Shown here: positions 1 to 9,330 of the stretch, in pieces
Layout: the number at the start of each line of letters is the position of its first letter
How positions within the stretch are numbered: the stretch's first letter is position 1
Source: Gammaproteobacteria bacterium UBA5078
GTDB lineage: Bacteria; Pseudomonadota; Gammaproteobacteria; Pseudomonadales; Pseudohongiellaceae
Reading direction: 5' to 3'
Length of the DNA: 64,000 nucleotides
NCBI GenBank assembly: GCA_002416505.1
Contig: DIAM01000001.1
Span: 25,445-89,444 of the forward strand
The notes under the pieces: generated by a model
Told to the model about the DNA's origin: nothing
The model's database searches: none
Seen by the model: the letters and a program-made list of their open reading frames with translations, nothing else
Translations under genes and position numbers: made by a program

Positions 1-876
1 TGACATGGCACTGATCATCACCTTGTCGGCGATATGTAAGTGCCCAATGACACCGACGCCGCCGCCAATAGTGCAGTAACGCCCTATCGTCGTACTACCT
101 GCAATCGCACTACAGCCACAAATGATTGTATGTTCACCAATCACGCAATTATGCGCAATCTGCACGTGATTATCTATCTTAACCCCGTGTTCAATAATCG
201 TATCGTCGAGCGCACCACGATCGATTGTCGAACCCGCACCAATCTCTACATCGTTGCCTATCTTCACACCGCCGAGTTGGGCGATCTTGATGGACTGCCT
301 GCCATCGAATGCAAAACCGAAGCCGTCGGCACCAATCACAACGGACGAATGCAATACCGCTCGATCACCAATAGCGACGTCGTGATAGACGCTGGTATTT
401 GCGAACAGTGTGCAGTCCTCGCCGATACTGCTGCGCGCGCCGATACTGCAACCCGGCCCAATCGTTGTGCGCGCCCCGATCTTCACGCCGGCGGCGATTA
501 CTGCGTGAGCCCCAATGCTGACATCCGCTGCGAGAACGGCGCTGGAGTGAACAGTAGCCGTAACATGCACACCTGGCTCCTCTGCACGCTCCAGCGCAAA
601 GAGCTGTGATGCTTTCGCATAGCTAACATAGGGGTTCGAAGAAAGCAGTTGCGCGCAGTTACAATTTTCGGAGAACGCGGGATCGATGATCACGGCGCTC
701 GCCTGAGTATTTGCGAGTTGATGGACGTATCGAGGATTACTAAGGAAACTTAGCTTGCCGATAGTGGCATTCTTGAGCGTCGCAAGCCCATCGATCTGCA
801 GTGCAGGATCTCCACGCAACTCAACCTCGAGCAGCGCGGACAACTCACCTAGTGTGTAGACAGTTTGCTTGCTCAC
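1..876 (-). CDS. lpxD: UDP-3-O-(3-hydroxyacyl)glucosamine N-acyltransferase LpxD (3' end cut by window)
   Basis: LpxD adds the N-linked 3-hydroxyacyl chain to UDP-acylglucosamine, the third step of lipid A synthesis, in the cytoplasm. The translation opens MSKQTVYTLGELSALL and continues into the family's N-terminal uridine-binding domain. A long left-handed beta-helix of hexapeptide repeats follows, containing the conserved stretch NHVQIAHNCVIGEH with the catalytic His. The reading frame is open to the window edge, so the C-terminus is missing. GTG at 876 was chosen because AGGG lies about 9 bases upstream and the length fits homologues. Another in-frame GTG at 894 is possible. The gene follows skp and bamA in the usual bamA-skp-lpxD order. 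Confidence 0.93.
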   Translation of the reverse strand, partial: MSKQTVYTLGELSALLEVELRGDPALQIDGLATLKNATIGKLSFLSNPRYVHQLANTQASAVIIDPAFSENCNCAQLLSSNPYVSYAKASQLFALERAEEPGVHVTATVHSSAVLAADVSIGAHAVIAAGVKIGARTTIGPGCSIGARSSIGEDCTLFANTSVYHDVAIGDRAVLHSSVVIGADGFGFAFDGRQSIKIAQLGGVKIGNDVEIGAGSTIDRGALDDTIIEHGVKIDNHVQIAHNCVIGEHTIICGCSAIAGSTTIGRYCTIGGGVGVIGHLHIADKVMISAMS

Positions 877-901
877 TTGGTGAGACCCTGTCACTGCGGA
901 T

Positions 902-1414
902 TTACTGGTTAAGTTCGTTGAGCTTAGCGGTCACCTTGCCGGAAATGTCATAGACATTATCGAAAAACGCCACACTATCTGCATTCAACACAAGCGTATA
1001 ACCGCCTTCCTGTACGACCGACTGAATTGCCGCGCCGAGGTTTTGACGCATGCTATCGACGAAGGCTTGCTGACGCTCTTGCAAAGCGGCTTGAACGCGC
1101 TCTGAAATCAGCTGCAGCTGAACCTGCTTCTCCTGTGCGTCGGAATTGATTTTACGCTTCTCCGAATCGCTCATGATGGACTCGTCGCGTTGCGCGCGGG
1201 TAACGAGCTCGCGCAGCTCCGTGTTCAAGCGCTCTGCTCGGGCCTGATCGTCGCTAAACTCTTCTGAAATTGCCGCCTGCATCTCCTGTGCTGCCTGGGA
1301 GTTAAACAGGGCCTGCTCAAGATTAACAACGCCCACTACGGGCTGCTGCGCAAACGCAACACCAGTTGTCAGCAACAGACCTGCAAATGCCAGTACTTTC
1401 GATATCGTTTTCAC
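902..1414 (-). CDS. skp: periplasmic OMP chaperone Skp/OmpH
   Basis: Skp is a trimeric periplasmic chaperone that holds unfolded outer-membrane proteins on their way to the BAM complex. The protein is about 170 residues, the usual size. It has a signal peptide (hydrophobic LAFAGLLLTTGVAFA, cleavage after AFA) and then a charged, Gln/Glu/Arg-rich helical region typical of the long coiled-coil tentacles, ending in a small beta part (YTLVLNADSVAFF). The frame is open to a TTG at 1474, but the GTG at 1414 is preceded by GGAG at good spacing and places the signal peptide at the N-terminus. It lies directly after bamA and before lpxD on the same strand. Confidence 0.93.
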   Translation of the reverse strand: MKTISKVLAFAGLLLTTGVAFAQQPVVGVVNLEQALFNSQAAQEMQAAISEEFSDDQARAERLNTELRELVTRAQRDESIMSDSEKRKINSDAQEKQVQLQLISERVQAALQERQQAFVDSMRQNLGAAIQSVVQEGGYTLVLNADSVAFFDNVYDISGKVTAKLNELNQ

Positions 1415-1523
1415 TTTCCAATCTCCGAATGAGCCGTTGAACAGTATTTTCACACTGTGATGTTCATGTTGCAATTAGCATGCACCATCTGTTTTAGACA
1501 GCCACGCTGTGATTGTTCCTGCC

Positions 1524-4196
1524 TTAGAATCCTGCCCCGATGGTGAAGTCAAAGGTCTTCTCGTCATCGTTAGCGTCCTTCGAGAACGGCTTAGCTACGT
1601 AGAATGTCAATGGCCCGAAGGGGGACAGATACGTAACACTAATACCCACCGAGTATCTAAATTCGCCTAAGTCGAAGTCACTACAATTTTTCTGCAGGCT
1701 TTGCAGCGAAGTGCAATTAGATGAGAACACATTGCCAGCATCTACGAATAACGACGAACGCACCCTGCTTCTGTCGGTAACAAACGGCAGCGGGAAGAGC
1801 AATTCTACACTACCGGTAGTTAAGATATTACCCCCAAAAGCGTCTAAATTCTGATTTAGCGCGATGCTCTCAACGGCCAGTTGGACGCGGGGATTTCCAT
1901 TGGCATCAAGGACTTGATTGCCATTAACATCCAGAACTGGGGTAGTCAAATAACCAAACTGTGTAGGATCGATCTGGGCGAAACCGGCCGCGTCGCGAAT
2001 GATATTGCCGTTCTCATCGCGCAGCAATGCCGTCGAGCCCGTGGAATAACGTGCCGGATCGGTGCTGCGCGGACCTAGGCTGTTCTCGTCGAAACCGCGC
2101 ACCACGCCGTTGGAGGACAAGCCTCCAGCGAAGAAGTTCTGGAAGAACGGCAGGCCGTCAGTGTTGCCATAACCCCCGCCGTAACCAAGGTTCGCGCGCA
2201 TAGCTAGGATGAAATCACCCACGATCGGCCTGTAGTACTGGGCCGCATAGTTAAACTTGTAATACTCCAAGTCACTACCCGGCGTCGTCACCTCGAAGGA
2301 GAGTTGCTGGAAGGTACCCGCCGTAGGCAACTGCCCGCGGTTTAAGGTGCTACGCAACCAGTTGGTCGAGAAGGTGAAGTTGTCGAAGGTGGTGCCTTGC
2401 TTATCGATAAAGCCCTTGTCTGGATTCTGATTCAGGTACTCGAGTGGCAGGTCGACAATAAAGCCACCCGTCGAATCCATAACAGGACCGCTGAAGGGAT
2501 TCTCGTTCGCCTCTTCGATAATGTATCGATCGACACCGTCGAACAGCTGCGGGCTAGACTCGATCTCCTGCACGGTAAAACCACCCGAGCTCAGCTCAGT
2601 GTGGGAATAACCGATATTGAAACCGATCTGCTGAATCTCGCTAATCGGATAGGCAAAGTTGAACGAGCCCCCGTAAGACTTAGTCGAGAAACTAGCGATA
2701 TTAAACGGCGAGTCTTGTTCCTGCAGAAATATGTTAAAGCCACGACTCACGCCATCGGCGGTAAAGTAAGGATCCAGATAGCTGAAGTTCAAACTTTTCT
2801 GGAACGTACTTTTATTAATGCCGATGCCGACCGTGCGACCAGTACCTAGGAAGTTTTGCGCCTCTAGTGATGAGCTGATAAAGAAATCGCCGCCGCCGCC
2901 AGAGCCAACGCTGAAGGAGATATTGCTGAAGTTCTGCTCCTCAACCGTGTATTGCACATCGATCTGATCCGTAGTGCCCGGCACCTCGATAGTCTCGACC
3001 TCGACGGTGGAGAAATAACCAAGGCGCTCCAGCCTAACCTTAGACAGCTCGATCAACTGGCTCGACGCTGGCGCGCTTTCTAATTGACGCATTTCGCGGC
3101 GCAAAACCTCGTCCGCTGTCGCGACGTTGCCGATGAAATTTACGCGATTCACATAGGTACGATTGCCCGCATCGACGAAGAATGTCACGTCGACAGTCTG
3201 ATCCTCTTCATTGATCTCGGGTACGCCGTTGACCTCGGCGAATGCATAGCCGAAATTACCGAGGATCTGCGTCATATACTCTTCGGATGCCGTCACCAGC
3301 GCCTGCGAAAAAGTTTGACCTGCTGCCACTACCGTATATGCACGTAGGATGGCCTCGGTGTTCACTAGATCACCGGCAAGATTCACCTCATTGACGACAT
3401 ATTTATCGCCTTCGGAGACATTGATGGTGATATAAATTTCTTCGTTATCGGGGGTAATGGAGATTGGCGTGGAGTCGATATTGAAACGCACATAGCCGTT
3501 GTCCATATAGTGAGACGTTAGCTTCTCCAAGTCACCGGTTAACTGCTCTCGTGAGTATTTATTGCGACCGCTAAAGGGGTTGTACCAAGGCTTAAGGCCG
3601 AGATCGAATAGATCCAACAACTCATCGTCGTCGAAGGCATTATTGCCCACGATATTGATGTATTGAATGCGGCTCTCTTTGCCCTCGTTGATCGTCATAT
3701 TGATCGCGACGCGATTACGCGGCTGCTCTTCGATATCGATCTCGACCGTGGTGCCATAACGACCACGCCCGGAATATACTTCCTGAATACCCTGCCGAAT
3801 CGCCTCGAGTGTGGCGCGCGTAAAGATGCCGCCCTCGGTGATATCCGCAGTCGCCATATTCTCTAGGATATCTTCGGACTTGAGCACCTTGTTGCCGGTG
3901 ATATTGATCTCACTGACCGAAGGACGCTCCAATACAGTAATGAAGAGCACATTGCCTTCGCGAGCTACCTCTACATCTTCGAAGTATTCCGAAGCGGTGA
4001 TAGCGCGAATAATATCGGCGGGCACTGTATCGCTGACGACGTCACCGATGCCCACGGGCAACAGACCAAACACGACGCCAGAGGATATCCTCTGTAGTCC
4101 GTCGATTTGAATGTCTTCAATTACGAAATTCTGAGCATAAGCAGCAGTTGATGCCACTGATGACAATATTAATGTACTTAAAAAGGATCTAGTCAT
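1524..4196 (-). CDS. bamA: outer membrane protein assembly factor BamA
   Basis: BamA is the Omp85 core of the BAM machine, which folds beta-barrel proteins into the outer membrane. The 890-residue protein has a signal peptide (ending AAYAQ, about residue 21), five POTRA repeats (about 22-422) and a C-terminal barrel. The VRGF motif of the conserved loop 6 is at about residue 699 and the chain ends in an aromatic beta-signal (FDFTIGAGF). E. coli BamA is about 810 residues. Most of the extra length lies just after VRGF, an insertion of about 40 residues that contains two DxNGN-like units. The neighbours rseP upstream and skp-lpxD downstream are the standard envelope cluster. Confidence 0.97.
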   Translation of the reverse strand: MTRSFLSTLILSSVASTAAYAQNFVIEDIQIDGLQRISSGVVFGLLPVGIGDVVSDTVPADIIRAITASEYFEDVEVAREGNVLFITVLERPSVSEINITGNKVLKSEDILENMATADITEGGIFTRATLEAIRQGIQEVYSGRGRYGTTVEIDIEEQPRNRVAINMTINEGKESRIQYINIVGNNAFDDDELLDLFDLGLKPWYNPFSGRNKYSREQLTGDLEKLTSHYMDNGYVRFNIDSTPISITPDNEEIYITINVSEGDKYVVNEVNLAGDLVNTEAILRAYTVVAAGQTFSQALVTASEEYMTQILGNFGYAFAEVNGVPEINEEDQTVDVTFFVDAGNRTYVNRVNFIGNVATADEVLRREMRQLESAPASSQLIELSKVRLERLGYFSTVEVETIEVPGTTDQIDVQYTVEEQNFSNISFSVGSGGGGDFFISSSLEAQNFLGTGRTVGIGINKSTFQKSLNFSYLDPYFTADGVSRGFNIFLQEQDSPFNIASFSTKSYGGSFNFAYPISEIQQIGFNIGYSHTELSSGGFTVQEIESSPQLFDGVDRYIIEEANENPFSGPVMDSTGGFIVDLPLEYLNQNPDKGFIDKQGTTFDNFTFSTNWLRSTLNRGQLPTAGTFQQLSFEVTTPGSDLEYYKFNYAAQYYRPIVGDFILAMRANLGYGGGYGNTDGLPFFQNFFAGGLSSNGVVRGFDENSLGPRSTDPARYSTGSTALLRDENGNIIRDAAGFAQIDPTQFGYLTTPVLDVNGNQVLDANGNPRVQLAVESIALNQNLDAFGGNILTTGSVELLFPLPFVTDRSRVRSSLFVDAGNVFSSNCTSLQSLQKNCSDFDLGEFRYSVGISVTYLSPFGPLTFYVAKPFSKDANDDEKTFDFTIGAGF

Positions 4197-4270
4197 GAAT
4201 GTGGTTCAAGCCTGAGTCTAGTAGCTTTTATCGAATGGAATGTGAGAGTTGCGCAGAAGATCCTTGGGTA

Positions 4271-5662
4271 TCATAGGAGCCGACTGACATCGTTATATAC
4301 CGCCAATACCATGACCCCTGAGATAAGAAGTAAACCCAACTGAAGGCCCATCGCCTGGATGCGCTCCGGGACTGGTCGCCGGATAATCGCTTCAATGCTG
4401 TAATAGAGCAAATGCCCTCCGTCCAGCACCGGAATTGGAAGTAAATTGAGCACGCCCAGACTTATGCTGAGGATTGCCAGGAAGCCAAGATACACTTCCA
4501 AGCCGTAGCTCGCCGTTTCTCCCGCAACTTGCGCGATCGTGATCGGCCCATTGATATTCTTTACAGAGATCAGGCCTATCACCATCTTTTTAATCGAATC
4601 GAGCACGAAGACTGATTTCTCCCAAGTCTCCTGCACCGCTGGCACGAAGCCGCTCAGCGGATTGTAATGCACTTCTCGCAACCGCTCAGGGGGCAGGCTC
4701 GCCATTAGGTCGAATTCCTGCACATAGGCGCCGATAACGCCAATCTGACTGCCGTCTTCGGCCTCTGTGAGTTGTGGCACGATCGTCAGAGGCACTGTGT
4801 TCGAATCTCGTTGGACAACAATGTTCAGTGGCAGTTCCGGGCTAGCGCGAACCCGTTGCACCCATTGCAACCAACCAGTGAGGGGGGCCCCATTTACAGA
4901 CACAATGCGATCACCCGCGAGCATGCCAGACTGCTCGGCGGCACCGCCTGCCACCAGCCCTTCAATCACGGGGGGAATCTCGTATTGCACGAAGCCTAGC
5001 GAGCCGAGCGGATTAGGCTCGGCGGTGTCTGACTGCCAGCTCTCCAGCGCGATGCGGAACTCCTGTGGGGCGCTCTGCCCAGCGGGAATGGCGCTTATTA
5101 ACAGGTCACCGGTCTCACCAAGACGGGCTAGGAGCAGCATGGTCACTTGCTGCCAAACCGCTGCGCTCTCTCCATCCACGGCCACGATTTCGTCGCCGGC
5201 GCGTAGCCCTGCCGTGTAGGCGGGTGATTCTTCTAAGACATTGGCTAGTACTGGGGATGTGCCACTGAGCCCATAGGCCACATTGATAATCCAGAACACG
5301 GTAATCGCGAGAAGGAAGTTCGCTGCGGGGCCGGCGGCCACAATCGCCATACGCTGCCACAGCGGTTTGCTTGCAAAGGAGAGGTGCTTTTCGCTGGAAG
5401 AAACGCTGCTCTCACTCTGGACACTGGTGTCCTCTTGGCCGAGCATTTTTACGTAACCACCCAAGGGAATAGGGGCTATCACGTATTCGGTGCCATCTTT
5501 ACCAACCCAGGTCTTGACGGCCTTGCCAAACCCTATGGAAAAACGCAACACCTTGACGCCACAGCGCCGCGCGACCCAGAAATGCCCGAACTCATGCACA
5601 GTTACGAGGATTCCGAGCGTCACAACTAGTGCGAGTATATTAATTATCAGTTGTAGAGCCAT
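4271..5662 (-). CDS. rseP: RIP metalloprotease RseP (site-2 protease)
   Basis: RseP is an inner-membrane zinc protease that makes the second cut in the anti-sigma factor RseA, releasing sigma-E, and also clears signal-peptide remnants. The 463-residue protein starts with a hydrophobic helix carrying the zinc motif HEFGH (about residues 23-27). Two periplasmic PDZ domains occupy the middle. Towards the C-terminus is the second active-site motif NLLPIPVLDGGH, followed by a final membrane helix. The substrate pathway genes rpoE and rseA are in the same window at 36-37 kb. The order dxr-rseP-bamA is conserved in gammaproteobacteria. Confidence 0.96.
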   Translation of the reverse strand: MALQLIINILALVVTLGILVTVHEFGHFWVARRCGVKVLRFSIGFGKAVKTWVGKDGTEYVIAPIPLGGYVKMLGQEDTSVQSESSVSSSEKHLSFASKPLWQRMAIVAAGPAANFLLAITVFWIINVAYGLSGTSPVLANVLEESPAYTAGLRAGDEIVAVDGESAAVWQQVTMLLLARLGETGDLLISAIPAGQSAPQEFRIALESWQSDTAEPNPLGSLGFVQYEIPPVIEGLVAGGAAEQSGMLAGDRIVSVNGAPLTGWLQWVQRVRASPELPLNIVVQRDSNTVPLTIVPQLTEAEDGSQIGVIGAYVQEFDLMASLPPERLREVHYNPLSGFVPAVQETWEKSVFVLDSIKKMVIGLISVKNINGPITIAQVAGETASYGLEVYLGFLAILSISLGVLNLLPIPVLDGGHLLYYSIEAIIRRPVPERIQAMGLQLGLLLISGVMVLAVYNDVSRLL

Positions 5663-5755
5663 AATAATCTGTACTTCACCCGGGGGGCAGACTATGCAGC
5701 ACCCAGCTCTGTCACGTGAATTGCGCAGCGTTTGTCTGCGTATACGTCAAATATC

Positions 5756-6979
5756 TTAAACCCTGTCGCTTATCTGTTGCGCTAACTCGCGCGCCGAACG
5801 ATCTGCCTGCCGAATAATATCGAGTGTGTCCGCTTTGCGACAAGTCATTTGTTCCAACACTCCGGCAATGATAGCAGGTATGGCCGTGAAACGACTCTTA
5901 CCCTGTAAAAAAGACTCCACCGCCACTTCGTTGGCAGCATTAAGGATAGTAGGCGCGGTGCCGCCCATCTTGGCGGCCTCTATACCTAGACGCAAACACG
6001 GAAAACGCTCCAAGTCTGGGGTAAAGAACTCCAGAGCGCTCTGCTTGGTAAGGTCCAGATAGGCCGCGCCCGAGGCGATGCGATTCGGCCACGCTAGACT
6101 ATAGGCAATCGGGACGCGCATGTCGGGACTACCCATCTGGGCTAGGACCGAACCGTCCGCATACTCCACCATGGAATGAACGATGCTCTGCGGGTGGATA
6201 AGCACGTCGACGAGCTGGGGCCCTACACCAAACAAATAGCAAGCCTCAATGACCTCCAGCCCTTTATTCATCATAGTCGCGGAGTCCACAGAGATCTTGC
6301 GACCCATGCTCCAATTAGGATGTTTACAGGCCTGCTCGGGGGTAACCTGCTCCAAGGCGCTGCGTGGCGACTCTCGAAATGGCCCGCCAGAGGCCGTGAG
6401 AACCACGCGGCGCACGCCTTGACTGCAGATATCGCCGCCGGCGAATCGAGACTCGGGAGGCAGGCACTGAAACACGGCGTTGTGCTCGCTATCGATGGGC
6501 AATAACACGGCATCGCTTGCAGCCAGGGCGTCTATGAACAAGTCCCCCGCCATTACCAATGCTTCTTTGTTGGCCAATAGCACTTTCTTGGAATGTGCGA
6601 CGGCAGCGAGTGTAGAGGGCAAGCCCGCACTCCCCACGATGGCCGCCATGACCGTATCGGTATCGGGATGCGAGGCGATTTCGATCAAAGCCTGCGCTCC
6701 GGCAAGGACTTCGGTCTCCGAACCTGCAGCCCGCAAAGACTTGCGCAGCGTCTCGGCAGCCTGTTCATCAACCATCACCGCATAGCGCGGGCTGAAGCGA
6801 CGGCATTGTTCGAGCATCATGGCCGCGTTCTGGTGCGCCGTGAGGGCGAAGACCCGATACTGCGGGTGCAGGGCTATAACCTCAAGCGTGCTTTTACCGA
6901 TGGAACCGGTAGAGCCTAGGATGCTGATCTGAGCGCTAGGGCCGCAGGCGCGGCGCGTTGGCGTGGCGTTTATGCCCAT
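5756..6979 (-). CDS. dxr: 1-deoxy-D-xylulose 5-phosphate reductoisomerase
   Basis: Dxr (IspC) converts DXP to 2-C-methyl-D-erythritol 4-phosphate, the committed step of the non-mevalonate isoprenoid pathway. The 407-residue protein has an N-terminal NADPH-binding motif (LGSTGSIGKSTLEV, about residues 22-35), the metal and substrate motifs around IDSEHNAVFQ and GRKISVDSATMMNKGLEVIEA, and the C-terminal helical domain. The start overlaps the end of cdsA by 10 bases, suggesting translational coupling. The product feeds undecaprenyl synthesis by UppS, encoded two genes upstream in the same cluster. Confidence 0.97.
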   Translation of the reverse strand: MGINATPTRRACGPSAQISILGSTGSIGKSTLEVIALHPQYRVFALTAHQNAAMMLEQCRRFSPRYAVMVDEQAAETLRKSLRAAGSETEVLAGAQALIEIASHPDTDTVMAAIVGSAGLPSTLAAVAHSKKVLLANKEALVMAGDLFIDALAASDAVLLPIDSEHNAVFQCLPPESRFAGGDICSQGVRRVVLTASGGPFRESPRSALEQVTPEQACKHPNWSMGRKISVDSATMMNKGLEVIEACYLFGVGPQLVDVLIHPQSIVHSMVEYADGSVLAQMGSPDMRVPIAYSLAWPNRIASGAAYLDLTKQSALEFFTPDLERFPCLRLGIEAAKMGGTAPTILNAANEVAVESFLQGKSRFTAIPAIIAGVLEQMTCRKADTLDIIRQADRSARELAQQISDRV

Positions 6980-7839
6980 GTGATGTCCGCGAAAACAATA
7001 AGAAGACTAAATACAAATACCGGGGCCGCAGAGGTTAGGCTGTCGATGCGATCGAGTACTCCGCCATGACCGGGGAGTGATTTACCGCTGTCTTTGAGTC
7101 CCTGGCTGCGCTTGAGCATACTCTCGAACAAATCGCCCAACACGCTAAATACCGCCACTATCAGCGCTATCACCAAGAACGCGAGCATCCTGAACAAATC
7201 TAGGCTCACCATCGTCATCTGCAAGGGATAGAGCAGCAACAATGCTAGCGCAAAGCTCGCCGCTAAACCGCCCCAAAAGCCTGCCCACGACTTGCCTGGA
7301 CTGAGCTTTGGCGCCAGTTTAGCGCGGCCCCAAGCGCGGCCGGTGAAATAGGCCCCAATATCGGCGATGCTCACCAAGGCCACGAGAGTAAGAACGAGAT
7401 AGCCCTGCGGCTCGAGGTATTTGAGTTGAATCAGGGCAATCCAAGTGGGCAATAGAGTACAAAAACCCATGAGCGCAGTCTTAGGCACCCCTTCCCAACG
7501 CGATTGCTGCTCGGGGAAATGCCTAATCAAATAGAATGCTAGTAACCAGAATATGACACCGGCACCGGTAACGGCAAGGACTACCCGGCGCTGCAAGGCG
7601 GCTGCAGCAGGCGTGACATCCGCCAGATAGGCGACCAGGAGCATCGCGGCGCCGAAAACCAATAGATAGAGCAACTTTGAGGGCCAGCCGTGCAGGCCCA
7701 TCAGGCCTGTCCACTCTAAAACCCCCACCAAGAGCACTGCACTGATGAATAACGCGAATTGAAACGGCGTACTCATTGCGGTCGCAACACACAGGACTAG
7801 CAGCATTATTAGGGCCGTGATAACGCGAGTTCTAAGCAC
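6970..7839 (-). CDS. cdsA: phosphatidate cytidylyltransferase
   Basis: CdsA makes CDP-diacylglycerol from phosphatidate and CTP, the branch point of phospholipid synthesis, in the inner membrane. The protein is about 289 residues with many hydrophobic segments and the family signature near the C-terminus (RSQGLKDSGKSLPGHGGVLDRIDS), which binds the metal and substrate. An ATG at 7869 lies in frame inside uppS. The GTG at 7839 is preferred because GGGAG sits 8 bases upstream and the protein then begins directly before the first membrane helix. It overlaps uppS by 8 bases and dxr by 10. Confidence 0.94.
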   Translation of the reverse strand: MLRTRVITALIMLLVLCVATAMSTPFQFALFISAVLLVGVLEWTGLMGLHGWPSKLLYLLVFGAAMLLVAYLADVTPAAAALQRRVVLAVTGAGVIFWLLAFYLIRHFPEQQSRWEGVPKTALMGFCTLLPTWIALIQLKYLEPQGYLVLTLVALVSIADIGAYFTGRAWGRAKLAPKLSPGKSWAGFWGGLAASFALALLLLYPLQMTMVSLDLFRMLAFLVIALIVAVFSVLGDLFESMLKRSQGLKDSGKSLPGHGGVLDRIDSLTSAAPVFVFSLLIVFADITWA

Positions 7840-8620
7840 TACGCGTGCTCCCTGGCACCGACAACTCATCGCTGTGCTCAGGATTATCTAAGTGTCCGTA
7901 ACGACGCTGACGCTTGCTGTAATCCTGCATAGCTAACTCGAATTCCCGATCGTCGAATTTTGGCCAATAGCAATCGGTAAAATACAGTTCGGTATAGGCA
8001 AACTGCCAGAGGAGGAAATTACTGATGCGGCTCTCCCCTCCCGTGCGGATGCACAGGTCTGGGGCTGGGTCGTTCGCTAGGGAAATAAAACGCTGCATTT
8101 GGCCTATATCGACCTGTTCCGCGCGCAGCCTGCCCTGCTCGACTTCCATCGCTATCTGCTTCGCTGCGTTTGCAATATCCCATTGACCGCCGTAATCGGC
8201 CGCAACAGTGACCACCGTGCCGGAATTGTTCGCCGTTAAAGACTCGACATCTTGCATATGGCGCTGCAGTGTCGGCGAAAAACTCTCGCGATTGCCGATA
8301 AAGCGCAGCTGCACATTGTTGTTATGCAGTTGAGTGATCTCTTTACGCTTCAATACTGCGAGAAACAGGGCCATCAAACCCTTCACTTCCTTATTAGGGC
8401 GCAGCCAATTCTCACTGCTAAACGCGAACAAGGTGAGGTATTTGATGCCGCGATCGATACAGGAGTAAACCACTTTGCGCGCAGCCTCGGCGCCGGCTCG
8501 ATGCCCAGCAGATCCAGACAGGCCATTAGTCTTTGCCCAGCGGTTGTTGCCATCCATGATGATAGCGACATGCCTAGGGAGTTGGCTATCTTCAGATTGG
8601 CAGGGGGTTTCTTTGTGCAT
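7832..8620 (-). CDS. uppS: (2E,6E)-farnesyl-diphosphate-specific undecaprenyl diphosphate synthase
   Basis: UppS is a cis-prenyltransferase that builds the C55 carrier lipid used for peptidoglycan and O-antigen synthesis. In the 262-residue protein the motif HVAIIMDGNNRWAK (about residues 17-30) holds the catalytic Asp and the pyrophosphate-binding region. FAFSSENWLRP and the C-terminal RTGGESRISNFLLWQFAYTELYFTD are the other conserved blocks. It sits between frr and cdsA as in most gammaproteobacteria. No strong Shine-Dalgarno sequence precedes the ATG. A gap of about 120 bases to frr holds no gene. Confidence 0.96.
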   Translation of the reverse strand: MHKETPCQSEDSQLPRHVAIIMDGNNRWAKTNGLSGSAGHRAGAEAARKVVYSCIDRGIKYLTLFAFSSENWLRPNKEVKGLMALFLAVLKRKEITQLHNNNVQLRFIGNRESFSPTLQRHMQDVESLTANNSGTVVTVAADYGGQWDIANAAKQIAMEVEQGRLRAEQVDIGQMQRFISLANDPAPDLCIRTGGESRISNFLLWQFAYTELYFTDCYWPKFDDREFELAMQDYSKRQRRYGHLDNPEHSDELSVPGSTRSA

Positions 8621-8739
8621 CCGACATCTATGTCTCTTATTAGTTGAAGCTCACGCGGCATTCACGACAAATACCACGCGCTGGCCCACTTATAGCGGAC
8701 TTCACAACTATCATCCAGTCAATATTCGCGAGAAGAAAA

Positions 8740-9297
8740 CTATATGGACAATAGGTCAGTTTCTTTAGTGGCGAAATGCGAGTCTACCGAGGCGATAAAC
8801 TTATCGGTAATCTTCTGGATACGCTCCTCGGCGCGACGCTGATCGTCTTCGCTGATCTCTTTGTCTTTGAGCAAGTCTTTGACGCTGCCATTGGCGTCGC
8901 GACGTATATTGCGTATCGCAACACGGGCGTTCTCGGCCTCGGCTTTTGCCTGCTTGGTGTATTCCTTACGAGTCTCCTCGGTCAGTGCGGGCATCGGTAC
9001 GCGAATCGATTCGCCATTGTTGGAAGGATTCAAGCCGAGATCAGACTTCATGATGCCTTTCTCGACTTCCACAATCATGGGGCGCTCCCAAGGCACTACG
9101 ACGAGACAGCGGCCATCCTCAACGGTGATGTTGGCAAGCTGGTTCAGGGGCGTATCGGCGCCGTAATAGGACACCATGACAGTGTCCAATAAGCTCGGGT
9201 GCGCACGGCCCGTGCGAATCTTATTGAAGGCGAGTTCAAGGGAACTCAAGCTCTTCTCCATGCGTTGCTCAGCATCTTTAATTATGGCTTCAATCAT
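8740..9297 (-). CDS. frr: ribosome recycling factor
   Basis: RRF splits post-termination ribosomes together with EF-G. The 185-residue length is exactly usual. Family motifs are visible: KIRTGRAHPSLLD near residue 30, the PW segment VVVPWERPM, LNPSNNGESIRVPMPALTEETRKE in the middle and the C-terminal helix around RIQKITDKFIASVD. The ATG is preceded by GGGGATAGAAG, a good ribosome site. The gene is in the conserved rpsB-tsf-pyrH-frr series. Confidence 0.97.
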   Translation of the reverse strand: MIEAIIKDAEQRMEKSLSSLELAFNKIRTGRAHPSLLDTVMVSYYGADTPLNQLANITVEDGRCLVVVPWERPMIVEVEKGIMKSDLGLNPSNNGESIRVPMPALTEETRKEYTKQAKAEAENARVAIRNIRRDANGSVKDLLKDKEISEDDQRRAEERIQKITDKFIASVDSHFATKETDLLSI

Positions 9298-9330
9298 CTT
9301 CTATCCCCATAGGCTCGGGTGGTTATAGTT

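Noticed and set aside
4197..4270. Search for a sigma-E promoter before bamA
   Set aside because: Only a partial CAACTC element was found and no matching -10 at 16 bases.
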